Source: Klebsiella grimontii
GTDB taxonomy: Bacteria > Pseudomonadota > Gammaproteobacteria > Enterobacterales > Enterobacteriaceae
Direction of reading: 5' to 3'
DNA length: 64,000 nucleotides
Assembly: GCF_900200035.1 (NCBI RefSeq)
Contig: NZ_FZTC01000052.1
Span: forward strand, 124,001 to 188,000
Under the pieces are notes generated by a model. The model did not search any database. It was not told where the DNA came from and was given only the letters and a program-made list of their open reading frames with translations. Shown piece after piece: positions 1-10,348 of the stretch; the stretch's first letter is position 1, and every line of letters begins with the position of its first letter. A program made the translations under genes and the position numbers.

Positions 1-75
1 GGTGGCCTGTTTCTGGCACAGCTGTCCGGCGCAGCTCAGCAGGCTGGCGAAAACCAGACAGATCCACACGCTCAT
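1..75 (-). CDS. arnE: ArnE, undecaprenyl-phosphate-L-Ara4N flippase subunit (partial, N-terminus only)
   Basis: Only the first 25 codons are present; the gene continues off the left edge. The visible peptide starts [20 protein letters not shown], the first membrane helix of the small EamA-like ArnE subunit. With ArnF, ArnE is thought to flip undecaprenyl-phosphate-Ara4N to the periplasmic face for ArnT. The ATG overlaps the arnT stop codon in an ATGA arrangement (72-75), so the two are translationally coupled. Identification rests on the short peptide plus its fixed place after arnT in arnBCADTEF. Confidence 0.85.
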   Translation of the reverse strand, partial: MSVWICLVFASLLSCAGQLCQKQAT

Positions 76-1727
76 TGCGGCAGGTACTGGATAAACACCA
101 CGCGCCCCAGCTCGTAGAAGCTGTCCGGTTTCGGTAGCGCTAAATCAGCCATACTTTCTCCTTTGTCCATCAGCAGAACCAGCGAGACGGGTCCCTGCTG
201 GCGGTGCGTCGCCAGCCAGTCAGCAAAATGCGCCTGATCGACAAACTGGTGCTGCGCGTCCGGCCAGGAGAGACCGTACTTCAGCTCGCCCTGCTTGTCG
301 AACAGAATGATATCGCTGCGCTTGAGCTCCCACGACAGCCCGCCGGCGATACCGACGTTATTGGTCAACACGTAGCGGCTCGGCGTCAGCGATTCGCTGA
401 CGATATCCACCAGAAACTGCGGCTGCTTGCTGTCGATCACCCGATCCGGGATAGCGAAGCCCACCAGCAGCGCCAGCCCGAGCGGGCAGCAGGCGGCGAG
501 GGTCCAGCGGCGGCCGTTATCCTTCATCGCCAGCCAGCCCATCAGCGCCCACCAGCCAAATATCAGCGCCGCCAGCAGGCACTTATACAGCTCAATGTGG
601 CTCCATACCGGCTTGTGCATAAAGCCCCACGGCGAAACCACCAGCACGGCGACCAGGCCAATCAGGCCAAAGGCCAGGTTGATCGCGCCGTTAATTTTCA
701 GCGCTTTCACCCCCGCCTTCGCCGCATCCAGCGCGTAGCGCGCCATCAGAATCGACAGAGGAGCAAAACAGGGCAGGATGTAGGTCGGGAGCTTACCCTT
801 AGCAATGCTGAAGAACAGCAGCGGCATCGCCACCCATCCGAGCAAATAGAGCGCACCGCGCGCCTCATCGCGCTCGGTCCAGCCGCGCTTGAGCGCCCCC
901 GGCAGCAGCGCCAGCCACGGCAGGCTGCCGGCAATCAGGAACGGAATGTAGTACCAGAACGGCGCTTTATGCTGGGCATCTTTTTCCGCGAAACGCTGGA
1001 TATGCTCCACCCAGAAGAAGTAGCGCCAGAAATCCGGCTCGCGTTTGGCGATGGCGAGCCCCCACGGCAGCACCACCAGCGCGCAGACGCCCACCGCCAG
1101 CCAGCCGTAAGTCAGCACTTCGCGCCAGCGCTTACGCGCAATCACCCACGGCAGCACTCCGACCACCGGCACCGCCAGCGCAAGGAAGCCTTTGGTCATC
1201 ACTCCCATCCCGCAGGCCACGCCGAGTAAAACATAGCCGAAAATTTTACCGCCGTGGCTTTGAGCCTGCGTCGCGCCCCAGAAGCTGCACATCGCCAGCG
1301 CCATCCACATGGTGATCATCGGGTCGAGCACCGCGTAGGTGCCGATACCGTAGACCAGCAGCGCGGTCAGGAAGATAACCGGCGACAGAATCGCGACGCG
1401 TTTATCGCGGAAAAGACGCCACGCCAGCCAGGCAACCAGCAGCGCGGTAACGGTAATCGAAAATACCACCCCAAAGCGGACGGCGAAATTATTGTGGCCG
1501 AATAGCCACTGGCCGATGCTGTTGATCCAGTAGCCGGCAATCGGTTTTTCAAAGTAGCGTAGCCCGAGGAAATGCGGCACCACCCAGTCGCCGGTCGCCA
1601 GCATTTCGCGGCTGATCTCCGCGTAGCGGGTTTCATCAGGCTGCCAGAGCAGGCGGAAGTTGAGCGGCAGTATATAATAGAGGACAAAAAGGGCGACCAG
1701 AGAGGCGCCGTAGCGAATGCTTTTCAT
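72..1727 (-). CDS. arnT: ArnT, lipid A 4-amino-4-deoxy-L-arabinose transferase
   Basis: This inner-membrane GT83 glycosyltransferase moves L-Ara4N from undecaprenyl phosphate to lipid A phosphates on the periplasmic side, lowering negative charge and giving polymyxin resistance. The 551-residue length matches the family (about 550). The N-terminal helix is followed by the acidic [15 protein letters not shown] loop with the DE pair typical of ArnT/PMT-like enzymes, then about a dozen hydrophobic helices and a soluble C-terminal domain. I chose the ATG at 1727 over the in-frame TTG three bases upstream because it overlaps the arnD stop (TGATG) and gives the usual MKSIRYG start. Confidence 0.97.
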   Translation of the reverse strand: MKSIRYGASLVALFVLYYILPLNFRLLWQPDETRYAEISREMLATGDWVVPHFLGLRYFEKPIAGYWINSIGQWLFGHNNFAVRFGVVFSITVTALLVAWLAWRLFRDKRVAILSPVIFLTALLVYGIGTYAVLDPMITMWMALAMCSFWGATQAQSHGGKIFGYVLLGVACGMGVMTKGFLALAVPVVGVLPWVIARKRWREVLTYGWLAVGVCALVVLPWGLAIAKREPDFWRYFFWVEHIQRFAEKDAQHKAPFWYYIPFLIAGSLPWLALLPGALKRGWTERDEARGALYLLGWVAMPLLFFSIAKGKLPTYILPCFAPLSILMARYALDAAKAGVKALKINGAINLAFGLIGLVAVLVVSPWGFMHKPVWSHIELYKCLLAALIFGWWALMGWLAMKDNGRRWTLAACCPLGLALLVGFAIPDRVIDSKQPQFLVDIVSESLTPSRYVLTNNVGIAGGLSWELKRSDIILFDKQGELKYGLSWPDAQHQFVDQAHFADWLATHRQQGPVSLVLLMDKGESMADLALPKPDSFYELGRVVFIQYLPQ

Positions 1728-2629
1728 CAAACACCCGAATTGAGTAATTGTTCACGTCCAAGCCAGCCTTCCCGGCCGGCCAGTTCACCACGAACCACCT
1801 TCCCTCGCGGCAGCGCGCTAAAATCGGCGGGCAGCAGCTGGCTTAGCGGGCAAAACTGGATCTCTTCCTGTGCGGCCATGGTCAGCAGTTCATCAAACTG
1901 ATCCGCGAAAGCAATGCCCTCCACTTCAGCATGGATGGTATAGACCGGCGTCCCCGCGTCGCGGTGGATGCAGTCCAGCAGATAGCGGTTGAAGCCCGCA
2001 ATATCCACCGCGTTTCCCACCGCTTCATCCCAGGTCGGTAAGGTCACCGGGATCTGCACGGTCCCCGGCGCGCCGTTCCCCAGCTGCGGCAGAAAAGGCC
2101 CGGTCCCCCGGCAGTCGCTGTTATAGAGGAAATCGAAAGCCTCTTTGGCTTTGATCACCCGCTGATCGGCGCGCCAGCCGGCAACGGCGGAACAGGTTAC
2201 CGGGCGACCGATAATCCGCTCCAGCTCCAGCAGCCCGCGTTCAACCTCCAGCGTCAGCCTTTCCTGCGGCCAGACGCCGCTCCACGCCTGCCAGCTATAG
2301 TGATCCCAGGCGTGCAGGCCAACTTCATGCTCCTGCGCGGCGGCGCGGATAACCTCTTCATTCCGCGCGCCGATCCTGCGCCCTGGCCAGGCGGTGCCGG
2401 CCAGCAGGATATCCCAGCCGTACAGCGACGCGGCCTTTGAGCGCAGCATCTTCCACAGAAACTTCGGCTTTACCAGGCGCCAGATATGACGCCCCATGTT
2501 GTCCGGCCCGACGCTGAAAAAGAAGCTTGCCTGAATCCCGTGCTGGCTTAGCAGAGCCAGCAGTCGCGGGACCCCGTCCCGCGTACCGCGAAAGGTATCG
2601 ACATCGATGCGTAAGCCGACCTGTTTCAT
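1727..2629 (-). CDS. arnD: ArnD, undecaprenyl-phosphate-Ara4FN deformylase
   Basis: ArnD removes the N-formyl group from undecaprenyl-phosphate-4-formamido-4-deoxy-L-arabinose, making Ara4N synthesis irreversible before transfer by ArnT. At 300 residues it is a NodB-type polysaccharide deacetylase: the metal and catalytic Asp pair is in [10 protein letters not shown] near the N-terminus and the metal His motif in [11 protein letters not shown] around residue 110. Its start overlaps the arnA stop by 4 bp and its stop overlaps the arnT start by 1 bp, so it is an internal operon gene. Confidence 0.96.
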   Translation of the reverse strand: MKQVGLRIDVDTFRGTRDGVPRLLALLSQHGIQASFFFSVGPDNMGRHIWRLVKPKFLWKMLRSKAASLYGWDILLAGTAWPGRRIGARNEEVIRAAAQEHEVGLHAWDHYSWQAWSGVWPQERLTLEVERGLLELERIIGRPVTCSAVAGWRADQRVIKAKEAFDFLYNSDCRGTGPFLPQLGNGAPGTVQIPVTLPTWDEAVGNAVDIAGFNRYLLDCIHRDAGTPVYTIHAEVEGIAFADQFDELLTMAAQEEIQFCPLSQLLPADFSALPRGKVVRGELAGREGWLGREQLLNSGV

Positions 2630-4611
2630 GATTTGCCGCTGTCCGTCAGTTCAACCGTGCGCAGGAAGAAGTCCAGGGTATGTTCCACGGTCTCTTCCAT
2701 TTCCACCGTCGGCACCCAGTTCAGGCAGCGCTTCGCGTTGCGAATGCTCGGCTTACGGTGTTCAACATCCTGGTAGCCTTTACCGTAGTAATCGCTACTT
2801 TCCACTTCGCGGAATCCGGCGAAAGGCGGGAAGCGGTCGCGCAGCGGATGGCGTTCAAAGCAGGCCAGCAGCATTTCCGCCAGCTCTTTGATACTCGCTT
2901 CGTTATCCGGGTTGCCGATGTTGATGATTTGCCCGTCGCAGCGGCCGTCCTTGTTCTCAATGATGCGGAACAGCGCTTCGATACCGTCGCTGATATCGGT
3001 AAAGCAGCGCTTCTGCTTACCGCCCTCAATCAGCTTGATCGGCGAACCTTCGACCAGATTGAGGATCAGCTGGGTGATGGCGCGAGAGCTGCCGATGCGC
3101 GCGGCGTTGAGGTTATCGAGGCGCGGCCCCATCCAGTTAAACGGCCGGAACAGGGTAAACTTCAGGCCGTTCTTATCGCCGTAGGCCCAGATCACGCGGT
3201 CCAGCAGCTGCTTGGAGACCGAGTAAATCCAGCGCTGTTTGTTAATCGGCCCGACCACCAGGTTGGAGGTGTCTTCATCGAAGTTGTTGTCGGTACACAT
3301 GCCGTACACTTCCGACGTCGACGGGAAGATGATGCGTTTATCGTATTTCACGCAGTCGCGGATAATCTTCAGGTTCTCTTCAAAATCCAGCTCAAACACG
3401 CGCAGCGGGTTGCGGGTATATTCGATTGGCGTGGCAATCGCCACCAGCGGCAGGACCACGTCGCACTTCTTAATGTGGTACTCGATCCACTCGGAGTGGA
3501 TGCTGATATCGCCTTCAACAAAGTGGAAGCGCGGGTTGTCGAGGAAGCGGCTGATGGCGTCGGAGCCAATATCCAGGCCGTAAATCTCGTAGTTGTCGTC
3601 CTGCAACAGACGCTCGGTCAGGTGGTTACCGATAAAGCCGTTCACCCCGAGGATCAGCACGCGGGTGCGGCGCTTAATCGCCACCACCGGTTTGCTGCTC
3701 AGCACCGCGCCGGCAACCAGGCCCAGCGCCTGCGCCAGCTGGGTACCCTGCATATAAACGCCGCGCTCGGTCTGCCCGGTAACGATTTCTAACGCCCCTT
3801 CCTGACAGGCGACGACCAGCGGCGCAACGGAGAGCACCGTCCCCGCTTTGGCGGCGGCCAGATCGTGGCGCACGCGTGATTTCCAGACGATAAACTTGTT
3901 TGCGCCGGCGTAGCCGAACGCGCCCGGCCACGGATCGGAAACCGCGCGGACGAGGTTGTGCAGCGTCTGGGCCGAACGTTCCCAGTCGAGGCGACCGTCT
4001 TCCGGCGTACGGCGACCGACGTAAGTCGCCTGGCTTTCATCCTGGACGCGCTCTTCGGTTTTACCGTCGCGGATGGCGGGCAGCGCCTGAGCCAGCAGAT
4101 CCGACGCTGCGGCGCAGAGTTTACGGTGCAGCGCCAGCGCCGCGTCATCCGCGCCAATCGCTACGCTTTTCTGCGCCACGATATTGCCGGCATCGGCGCG
4201 GTTAACCATACGGTGCAGCGTCACGCCGGTTTCGCTTTCGCCGTTCACCAGCACCCAGTTCAGCGGCGCGCGGCCGCGGTATTTCGGCAGCAGTGAACCA
4301 TGCAGGTTAAAAGCCCCCTGCGGCGCAATATTCAAAATGTCATCGCACAGCAGGTTGCGATAATAGAACGAGAACAGCACGTCCGGTTTTATCTCGCGGA
4401 TACGTTCGATCCACAGCGGATGATTCACATCTTCCGGCGCCCATACCGGGATGCCTTGCTCAGCGGCGATACGCGCCACGGAGCCAAAGAAATGGTTTTC
4501 GCCAGGGTTATCCGGATGGGTAAAAATAGCGGCGATGTCATAACCGGCGTCCAGCAGAGACTGAATACCTGCACAACCCATATCGTGATAAGCGAAGACT
4601 ACGGCTTTCAT
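2626..4611 (-). CDS. arnA: ArnA, bifunctional UDP-L-Ara4N formyltransferase / UDP-glucuronate decarboxylase
   Basis: This cytoplasmic two-domain enzyme (661 residues, family length 660) performs the first and third steps of the pathway. Residues about 1-300 are a formyltransferase with the [16 protein letters not shown] motif carrying the catalytic Asn and His. Residues about 315-660 are an extended SDR decarboxylase with the [10 protein letters not shown] Rossmann motif and a YSVSKQ Tyr-x3-Lys pair. It overlaps arnC by 4 bp upstream and arnD by 4 bp downstream. Both active sites look intact. Confidence 0.98.
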   Translation of the reverse strand: MKAVVFAYHDMGCAGIQSLLDAGYDIAAIFTHPDNPGENHFFGSVARIAAEQGIPVWAPEDVNHPLWIERIREIKPDVLFSFYYRNLLCDDILNIAPQGAFNLHGSLLPKYRGRAPLNWVLVNGESETGVTLHRMVNRADAGNIVAQKSVAIGADDAALALHRKLCAAASDLLAQALPAIRDGKTEERVQDESQATYVGRRTPEDGRLDWERSAQTLHNLVRAVSDPWPGAFGYAGANKFIVWKSRVRHDLAAAKAGTVLSVAPLVVACQEGALEIVTGQTERGVYMQGTQLAQALGLVAGAVLSSKPVVAIKRRTRVLILGVNGFIGNHLTERLLQDDNYEIYGLDIGSDAISRFLDNPRFHFVEGDISIHSEWIEYHIKKCDVVLPLVAIATPIEYTRNPLRVFELDFEENLKIIRDCVKYDKRIIFPSTSEVYGMCTDNNFDEDTSNLVVGPINKQRWIYSVSKQLLDRVIWAYGDKNGLKFTLFRPFNWMGPRLDNLNAARIGSSRAITQLILNLVEGSPIKLIEGGKQKRCFTDISDGIEALFRIIENKDGRCDGQIINIGNPDNEASIKELAEMLLACFERHPLRDRFPPFAGFREVESSDYYGKGYQDVEHRKPSIRNAKRCLNWVPTVEMEETVEHTLDFFLRTVELTDSGKS

Positions 4612-5591
4612 GAACGATCTTCCTCTTGAGATGCCGTTTCCGGCTGGCGAACAACACGTTGAATAAAGTAGCGGGGGCGGGCGCGGACATCGTTATAGAT
4701 GCGGCCGATATACTCCCCGAGCAGGCCCATCCCGACGAACTGGGCGCCGATAAACATGAACAGCACCGCGAACAGCATGAACACCCCTTCTGCCGCCCAC
4801 TGGGGACCAAACACCAGACGCAGCACCACCAGCATCAGGCCGAAGGCAAAGCCCAGCAGGGCGATAGCGCTGCCGAACAGGCTCAGCAGGCGCAGCGGCG
4901 TGGTGGTCAGGCAGGTCACCAGGTCGTACATCAGGTTAATCAGGCGCATAAAGCTGTATTTGGAGTCGCCGAATTCGCGCTCGGCGTGCATCACCGGGAT
5001 CTCAACCGCCCGGCGGGCAAAAGTGTTTGCCAGAATCGGGATAAAGGTACTGCGCTCATGGCAGTTAAGCATCGCGTCGATGATATGGCGGCGATAGGCG
5101 CGCAGCATGCAGCCATAGTCGCCCATCGCTTTACCGGTGGTGCGCTGGATCAGGCGGTTGATCATCTTCGAGGCGCTTTTACGGAAGAAGGTGTCCTGAC
5201 GGTTCTGGCGCACGGTACCGACCACGTCGTAGCCCTCGTCGGCCTTCTCGACCAGGCGCGGGATCTCTTCCGGCGGGTTTTGCAGGTCGGCGTCAAGGGT
5301 AATGATCAGGTCGCCGGTAACGTGGCTGAAGCCCGCCATAATCGCCGAGTGCTGGCCGTAGTTGCGGTTCAACAATACCGCCACCACGTGGCTGCCTTCG
5401 GCCTCGGCGGCTTCGGTGAGCATCCGCGCCGAGTCATCGCTGCTGCCATCGTCGACCAGCAGAATTTCATACTGCCGACCGAGCGTCGCGCAGGCGGTAT
5501 CTGTACGGCGGATAAGCTCCGGCAGGCTCTCCTGCTCGTTATAGACAGGAATGACGACCGAGACCTTTTTCACGGGAGGATAGCTAAACAT
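4608..5591 (-). CDS. arnC: ArnC, undecaprenyl-phosphate Ara4FN transferase
   Basis: ArnC is a GT2 enzyme that transfers Ara4FN from UDP to undecaprenyl phosphate at the inner membrane. The product is 327 residues if started at the ATG at 5591 ([13 protein letters not shown]), which matches the family start. An upstream in-frame ATG at 5645 would lie inside arnB and add 18 residues unlike the family. Visible features are the nucleotide-sugar fold [13 protein letters not shown], the [10 protein letters not shown] metal motif around residue 100, and two C-terminal helices (about 235-300). One base separates it from the arnB stop. Confidence 0.96.
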   Translation of the reverse strand: MFSYPPVKKVSVVIPVYNEQESLPELIRRTDTACATLGRQYEILLVDDGSSDDSARMLTEAAEAEGSHVVAVLLNRNYGQHSAIMAGFSHVTGDLIITLDADLQNPPEEIPRLVEKADEGYDVVGTVRQNRQDTFFRKSASKMINRLIQRTTGKAMGDYGCMLRAYRRHIIDAMLNCHERSTFIPILANTFARRAVEIPVMHAEREFGDSKYSFMRLINLMYDLVTCLTTTPLRLLSLFGSAIALLGFAFGLMLVVLRLVFGPQWAAEGVFMLFAVLFMFIGAQFVGMGLLGEYIGRIYNDVRARPRYFIQRVVRQPETASQEEDRS

Positions 5592-5592
5592 A

Positions 5593-6732
5593 TCAACGTC
5601 CTGACAGCTGGTGCAGTGCGGAAATGACCCGAGTGACATCGTCATCGGTCATATCCGGGAACAACGGGATGGAACAAATGCGCGCGCTGTTCCATTCCGT
5701 ATGCGGTAATGAAACTTCAGGGAAACGCTCGCGGTAATACTTTTGCGTATGCGCCGCGCGGAAGTGCAGGCCGGTGCCAATGCCCATGGCCTTCAGTTTT
5801 TCCATCAGGGCATCGCGGCTGATGCCGCAGGCGGCTTCGTCAACGCGGATAATAAACAGGTGCCAGGCGTGCTGATGCTCCCACGACGGCGCCACCAGCG
5901 GCCTGAAGGGCGTATCCGCTAGCTCTCGCAGATAGCGTTGCGCGATGGCGGCGCGACGCTGATTGGCGTGGGCGAGCTTGTCTAGCTGCACCAGCGCCAG
6001 CGCGGCGTTGATATCCGCGAGATTGTATTTAAAGCCCGGCGAAATCACCTCCGCCTGCGGAGCGCGGCCCAGGGTCTGGCGGTCATAAGCATCGACGCCG
6101 AGGCCGTGGAACTTCAGGCTGCGAATACGCGCGGCCAGCTCGTCATCGTCGGTCACCACCAGCCCGCCTTCGGCGCAGGTCATATTTTTGATCGCATGGA
6201 ATGAGAAAATGGCGGTACCGCGCCAGCCGACGTGGCGGCCTTTGTAGTACGTCCCCGCCGCGTGGGCGGCATCTTCAATCACCGGAATAGCGTGACGCTC
6301 GCCAATCGCGCGAATGGCGTCGATATCCGCCGGCGCGCCCGCATAGTGCACAGGGATAATTGCTTTGGTTCGCGGGGTGATTGCCGTTTCAACCGCTTCG
6401 GGGGTAATCATTAGATTGTCGGGATCGACATCGATCATCACCGGGGTCGCGCCGAGCAGGCAGATCATGTTCAGCGTGGAGACCCAGGTCTGGGAAGGGG
6501 TGATCACTTCATCGCCCGCACCGATACCCAGCGCCATCAGCGTGACGTGCATGCCGCCGGTCGCCGAACTGACGGCGATGGCGTGGCGGTTGCCGGTTAA
6601 CGTGCAGAACGCCTCTTCCAGCGCCTGATTTTTCGGTCCGGTAGTGATCCAGCCCGATTGCAAAACTTCACGCAGCGCAGCCAGCTCTGCGTCGCCCATC
6701 GACGGGCGCGAAAACGGCAAAAAATCGCTCAT
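5593..6732 (-). CDS. arnB: ArnB, UDP-4-amino-4-deoxy-L-arabinose aminotransferase
   Basis: ArnB is the PLP-dependent, glutamate-using aminotransferase that converts the ArnA 4-keto product to UDP-L-Ara4N. It belongs to the DegT/DnrJ/EryC1 family. The PLP lysine is K182 in [14 protein letters not shown], and EDAAHAAG holds the cofactor Asp. There are two adjacent ATGs; the second (6732) is better placed behind AGGAAC and gives the family start [10 protein letters not shown], 379 residues. This is the first gene of the operon; the long AT-rich leader upstream holds a PmrA-type box. Confidence 0.97.
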   Translation of the reverse strand: MSDFLPFSRPSMGDAELAALREVLQSGWITTGPKNQALEEAFCTLTGNRHAIAVSSATGGMHVTLMALGIGAGDEVITPSQTWVSTLNMICLLGATPVMIDVDPDNLMITPEAVETAITPRTKAIIPVHYAGAPADIDAIRAIGERHAIPVIEDAAHAAGTYYKGRHVGWRGTAIFSFHAIKNMTCAEGGLVVTDDDELAARIRSLKFHGLGVDAYDRQTLGRAPQAEVISPGFKYNLADINAALALVQLDKLAHANQRRAAIAQRYLRELADTPFRPLVAPSWEHQHAWHLFIIRVDEAACGISRDALMEKLKAMGIGTGLHFRAAHTQKYYRERFPEVSLPHTEWNSARICSIPLFPDMTDDDVTRVISALHQLSGR

Positions 6733-7133
6733 CATGTTCCTGTTCTGTCAATGACCCGCCGAAAAACGGGGTCGATAAGAAATATCCTGCACCTGCTGAC
6801 CTAAACAAAATGAAAATGAACGCGAAATCAGCCCGATGGCGCATTTCATTATTTTGTATTCAGATGTTATTAAATTTAGTCAGCTTTGCTTAGGATAATA
6901 TTAAGAAATTAATATTAATTAGATATGCATAATGATTCTGTTAAAAATCATTTAGATAGAGTGGGATTTATCGTAAAAAAAGGTGCTATAGCGTTCCCGC
7001 CGGACGGAGAAATAGCGGGAACGCATTGGCGAAAAGTAAACGGATGCTCAACCAGATTCTAATAAATCTATCTTTAAACATCGTTCAGGGAATATAAAAA
7101 ATCCAGGCGAATCACGAAACTATTTCAAAATGA
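6733..7133. other. Non-coding stretch between arnB and padC
   Basis: About 400 bp that is clearly more AT-rich than the flanking genes and has no credible ORF. Both neighbours are on the minus strand, so it holds the padC 3' end and the arnB promoter and leader. The PmrA box at 6889-6905 is the only site I recognise. A hairpin-forming pair (GTTCCCGC at 6992-6999 and GCGGGAAC at 7015-7022) is a plausible padC terminator. Confidence 0.6.
6889..6905 (-). promoter_or_regulatory. PmrA-type box upstream of arnB
   Basis: On the minus strand the site reads CTTAAT-ATTAT-CCTAAG, two half-sites with 5 bp between them. It fits the known PmrA (BasR) direct-repeat pattern YTTAAK-N5-YTTAAK with one changed base in the second half. 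It lies about 157 bp upstream of arnB, with AT-rich promoter-like sequence (TAAATTTAATA) 8-20 bp downstream. PmrAB control of arn is established in related species; use of this particular site is inferred. Confidence 0.7.
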
Positions 7134-7637
7134 TTACAGGTTGCCAGGAAAATTGTCAGGTAATTCGTTAGCCGGGCAATTAATCACTTCGTCGTTATCC
7201 GCGCCGCAATCGCGCACAAAAGTGATGGTGGCGAACTCATCAATCACTTCTGTCGGATACGCCGGGCCAGCTTCACGATAAGAGACCATCAGCGGGATAT
7301 GATCGTTCTGGAAGCAGACGGTTTTCTCCGGATTATTCATTACCCAACGCGGGAAAAAGATGGTGCCGTGAAACAGTTTGTCGCCGAGGTTAACGATCAG
7401 GCTCACGTCGGTGCCGGTCGGTTCGGTCCAGGAAATTTTGTAGATGCTTTCGCCGACGCGAACGATGTAAGCGTGCTGATCTTTCACCCAACGATTCGCG
7501 ACGATACCGCTGTGAATGCGATAATCCAGGGTGGTGCCATTTTTAACGTAAATTTCGTAGTTCCAGCCATTATCGTAGGTATAAACCAGATGTTTGCCGA
7601 TAAAACCGCTCAGGTCATGTTTGTCGAATGTGCTCAT
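7134..7637 (-). CDS. padC: Phenolic acid decarboxylase (ferulate / p-coumarate decarboxylase)
   Basis: This cytoplasmic, cofactor-free enzyme decarboxylates p-coumaric, ferulic and caffeic acids to vinylphenols, detoxifying plant phenolics. The 167-residue protein has the conserved start (M)STFDKHDLSGFIGKHLVYTY and the GWNYEIYVKN and DYRIHSGIV stretches of the lipocalin-like PAD beta barrel. I chose the ATG at 7637 because GAGGAG lies 9 bases upstream; an upstream in-frame start would add 10 unconserved residues. A divergent LysR-type gene shares the 100 bp promoter region and is the likely regulator. Confidence 0.94.
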   Translation of the reverse strand: MSTFDKHDLSGFIGKHLVYTYDNGWNYEIYVKNGTTLDYRIHSGIVANRWVKDQHAYIVRVGESIYKISWTEPTGTDVSLIVNLGDKLFHGTIFFPRWVMNNPEKTVCFQNDHIPLMVSYREAGPAYPTEVIDEFATITFVRDCGADNDEVINCPANELPDNFPGNL

Positions 7638-7654
7638 AATCTGTTCTCCTCTAT

Positions 7655-7667
7655 TTGTTGAGAACAA
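7655..7667. promoter_or_regulatory. Inverted repeat in the padC / LysR divergent promoter
   Basis: TTGTT-GAG-AACAA lies 18 bp upstream of the padC start, just before its ribosome binding site. Its position near the expected padC transcript start suits an operator or a leader hairpin. It is a candidate only; LysR-type proteins usually bind T-N11-A sites further upstream. Confidence 0.35.
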
Positions 7668-7737
7668 GCATACTGCTTTAAAAAATGGATGAATAACGCT
7701 ATGTTTGGATTAAACTCATTCACTTTTTAGATAGATT

Positions 7738-8598
7738 ATGCACAAGACTACGCTGGAACAATGGGCGCTGCTGGAGAAAGTGGTCGAGCTGGGTAGCTTC
7801 GCGAAGGCGGCGGACGAGACCCACCGCAGCCAGTCGTCGGTGAGCTATAATCTCGCCCTATTGCAGGAGCGCCTCGGCGTCACGCTGCTCACGCCATCGG
7901 GACGCCGCGCGGTGCTGACCCCGGCAGGCGAGCTGCTGCTCGGTCAGGTTAAGCCGCTGCTGCAGGCCTTCGCTTACGTCGAAACCCATGCCGCTACCCT
8001 GCGTGACGGCGCCCGGACCCGGCTGGATCTGGTGGTCGACAGCATTTTCCCACGCGAACGGCTGTTCGCCATTCTGCGCCAGTTTCAGCAGCGCTACCCG
8101 CAAACTCAGGTCAGGCTGACCGAAGTGCTGGAAAACGTTGAGGAAGAGCTTCCGGCCCGCAGCGAGGCGGATGTGATGGTGCTGACCCGTCGTCAGGATA
8201 TTACCGGCCGCGGCGAATGGCTGATGAATATTGATTTTGTCGCCGTCGCCCATCGCGATCACCCGCTATCCGCCCTCGAAGGGCCGCTGGATGATAACGC
8301 GCTGGCTCCCTGGCCGCTGGTGCGCATCGCCGATCGCGGCAACGACCCGCAGTCCGCCCGCGACGCGTGGACGTTTTCCACTATTGATGCCGCCATCGAT
8401 GCGGTGCTGTATCAGGTTGGGTTTGGCTGGCTGCCGGAAGAGCGTATTCGCCCACAGCTTCAACAAGGGGTGCTGAAAGCGCTGCCGCTGGGACACGGCG
8501 CGCGGCGGGCAACGCCGCTGCACCTGATCGTGAAGCGTGATTTAACGCCTATTGATGAGCAGGTCGCCACGCTGTTGGATCTGTTCAGAACGCCCTGA
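7738..8598 (+). CDS. LysR-family transcriptional regulator, probable padC regulator
   Basis: A 286-residue LysR-type protein. An N-terminal winged helix-turn-helix (residues about 5-65, including GSFAKAADETHRSQSSVSYNLALLQERLG) is followed by a periplasmic-binding-protein-like effector domain to the C-terminus. It is divergent from padC with 100 bp between starts, the usual layout for a LysR protein and its target. Phenolic acid as inducer is inferred from context; Gram-positive padC genes use the unrelated PadR repressor. Confidence 0.85.
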   Translation: MHKTTLEQWALLEKVVELGSFAKAADETHRSQSSVSYNLALLQERLGVTLLTPSGRRAVLTPAGELLLGQVKPLLQAFAYVETHAATLRDGARTRLDLVVDSIFPRERLFAILRQFQQRYPQTQVRLTEVLENVEEELPARSEADVMVLTRRQDITGRGEWLMNIDFVAVAHRDHPLSALEGPLDDNALAPWPLVRIADRGNDPQSARDAWTFSTIDAAIDAVLYQVGFGWLPEERIRPQLQQGVLKALPLGHGARRATPLHLIVKRDLTPIDEQVATLLDLFRTP

Positions 8599-8707
8599 TG
8601 GGCCTGTTTTACCCGGCTTGCGCTGCGTTTAGCCGGGCTGCAGGCTGGTTCGCCATCCCATACAGCCAAAAGAGCGATATCGTTTTCTTATACTTTCAGG
8701 CGCTATA

Positions 8708-8721
8708 TTGATCCAGCTTAC
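8708..8721 (+). promoter_or_regulatory. Possible FNR half-site upstream of nikA
   Basis: TTGAT-CCAG-CTTAC has a perfect left FNR half (TTGAT) and a poor right half. It lies just upstream of the NikR operator. E. coli nik is FNR-activated because nickel is needed for anaerobic hydrogenases, so an FNR site is expected here, but the match is partial. Confidence 0.4.
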
Positions 8722-8728
8722 GCCGAAA

Positions 8729-8756
8729 GTATGATGAATCATTAAAATCGTCATAC
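8729..8756 (+). promoter_or_regulatory. NikR operator
   Basis: GTATGA, 16 bases, then TCATAC: an exact match to the established NikR operator GTATGA-N16-TCATAC. It ends 23 bp before the nikA start, where bound Ni-NikR would block transcription. The cognate repressor gene nikR is the last gene of the operon, giving closed autoregulation. Confidence 0.95.
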
Positions 8757-8779
8757 TTTCCTGTCGCTGAGAAAAAGCC

Positions 8780-10348
8780 TTGTCTATTATCCGCACCACG
8801 CTGCTGGCGCTACTCGCCTGCGTTCCTTTGCTGGCCCGCGCCGCGCCGAATGACATCACCACCGCATGGCCGGTCAACGTGGGGCCGCTCAACCCGCACC
8901 TCTACACGCCCAATCAGATGTACGCCCAAAGCATGGTGTATGAACCGCTGGTGAAGTATCAGGCGGATGGCTCGGTGAAGCCCTGGCTGGCCACAAGCTG
9001 GAGGCACTCGGAGGACGGCAAAGTCTGGACCTTCACCCTGCGCGATGACGTAACATTCTCCAACGGCGAAGCGTTTGACGCCGTTGCGGCGGCGGAGAAC
9101 TTTCGCGTGGTGCTCGATAACCGCCAGCGCCACGCCTGGCTGGAGCTGGTCAATCAGATCGTCGATGTCAAAGCGCTCGACAAAAGCCATCTGCAAATCA
9201 CCCTGAAAAGCGCCTATTACCCGTTCTTACAGGAGCTGTCGCTGCCGCGTCCTTTCCGCTTTATCGCTCCGTCGCAGTTCAAAGACAATGAGACCCTGCG
9301 CGGCATTAAAGCGCCGATGGGCACCGGTCCGTGGGTACTGAAGGAATCAAAACTCAATCAGTATGACGTGCTGGTGCGTAACGACCGCTACTGGGGTGAA
9401 AAGCCGCACATTCAAAAGATTACCGTCAAGGTGATCCCGGACCCGACCACCCGCGCGGTGGCGTTTGAAACCGGCGATATTGATCTGCTCTACGGCAACG
9501 AAGGGCTGCTGCCGCTCGACACCTTTGCCCGCTTCAGCCACAACCCGGCCTACCGCACCCAGCTTTCCCAGCCGATAGAAACGGTGATGCTGGCGCTGAA
9601 CTCCGCCAAAGCCCCCACCAACGAGCTCTCGGTGCGTGAAGCGCTGAACCATGCGGTGAATAAAAAATCGCTGATTGATAACGCCCTGTACGGCACCCAG
9701 CAGGTTGCCGATACGCTGTTCGCCCCCACCGTGCCCTATGCCGATATTGGCCTGAAGCCGCGTCGCTACGATCCGCAGCAGGCGAAGATGTTGCTGGAAA
9801 AAGCGGGCTGGGTACTGCCTGCAGGGAAAGATATTCGCGAGAAAAACGGCCAGCCGCTGCGCGTTGAGCTGTCGTTTATCGGCACCGACGCGCTGAGCAA
9901 ATCGATGGCCGAAATCATTCAGGCCGATATGCGCCAGGTTGGCGTCGACGTGGCGCTGGCCGGCGAGGAAGAAAGCAGTATTTATGCCCGTCAGCGCGAT
10001 GGTCGCTTCGGCATGATTTTCAACCGCACCTGGGGCGCGCCGTACGATCCGCACGCCTTTATGAGTTCAATGCGCGTGCCATCGCACGCCGATTTTCAGG
10101 CGCAGCAGGGTTTAGCCGACAAACCGGTTATTGATAAAGAGATTGGCGAGGTGCTGGAAACCCGCGATGAAACGCAGCGTCAGGCGCTGTATCGCGACAT
10201 TCTGACGCGTCTGCACAACGATGCCGTCTACCTGCCCATCAGCTACGTCTCGATGATGGTGGTCGCCAGGCCGGAGTTGGGCGCGATCCCCTATGCGCCG
10301 ATCGCGTCTGAAATTCCGTTTGAACAGATTAAGCCGGTGAAACCCTGA
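8780..10348 (+). CDS. nikA: NikA, periplasmic nickel-binding protein
   Basis: This is the solute-binding protein of the nickel ABC importer that supplies NiFe hydrogenases. It has 522 residues (E. coli 524): a signal peptide [20 protein letters not shown] cleaved near ARAAP, then the SBP_bac_5 domain starting with [20 protein letters not shown]. The start is TTG: an in-frame TGA lies four codons upstream and no ATG fits before the signal peptide. The ribosome binding site is weak. The stop overlaps the nikB ATG by one base. Confidence 0.96.
   Translation: MSIIRTTLLALLACVPLLARAAPNDITTAWPVNVGPLNPHLYTPNQMYAQSMVYEPLVKYQADGSVKPWLATSWRHSEDGKVWTFTLRDDVTFSNGEAFDAVAAAENFRVVLDNRQRHAWLELVNQIVDVKALDKSHLQITLKSAYYPFLQELSLPRPFRFIAPSQFKDNETLRGIKAPMGTGPWVLKESKLNQYDVLVRNDRYWGEKPHIQKITVKVIPDPTTRAVAFETGDIDLLYGNEGLLPLDTFARFSHNPAYRTQLSQPIETVMLALNSAKAPTNELSVREALNHAVNKKSLIDNALYGTQQVADTLFAPTVPYADIGLKPRRYDPQQAKMLLEKAGWVLPAGKDIREKNGQPLRVELSFIGTDALSKSMAEIIQADMRQVGVDVALAGEEESSIYARQRDGRFGMIFNRTWGAPYDPHAFMSSMRVPSHADFQAQQGLADKPVIDKEIGEVLETRDETQRQALYRDILTRLHNDAVYLPISYVSMMVVARPELGAIPYAPIASEIPFEQIKPVKP

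Noticed and set aside
204-1229. A 341-codon plus-strand open frame opposite arnT
   Set aside because: Low-complexity Gln/Arg/His composition and complete overlap with arnT.
2680-3792. A 370-codon plus-strand open frame opposite arnA
   Set aside because: Antisense to the ArnA decarboxylase domain, with no motif and no plausible ribosome binding site.
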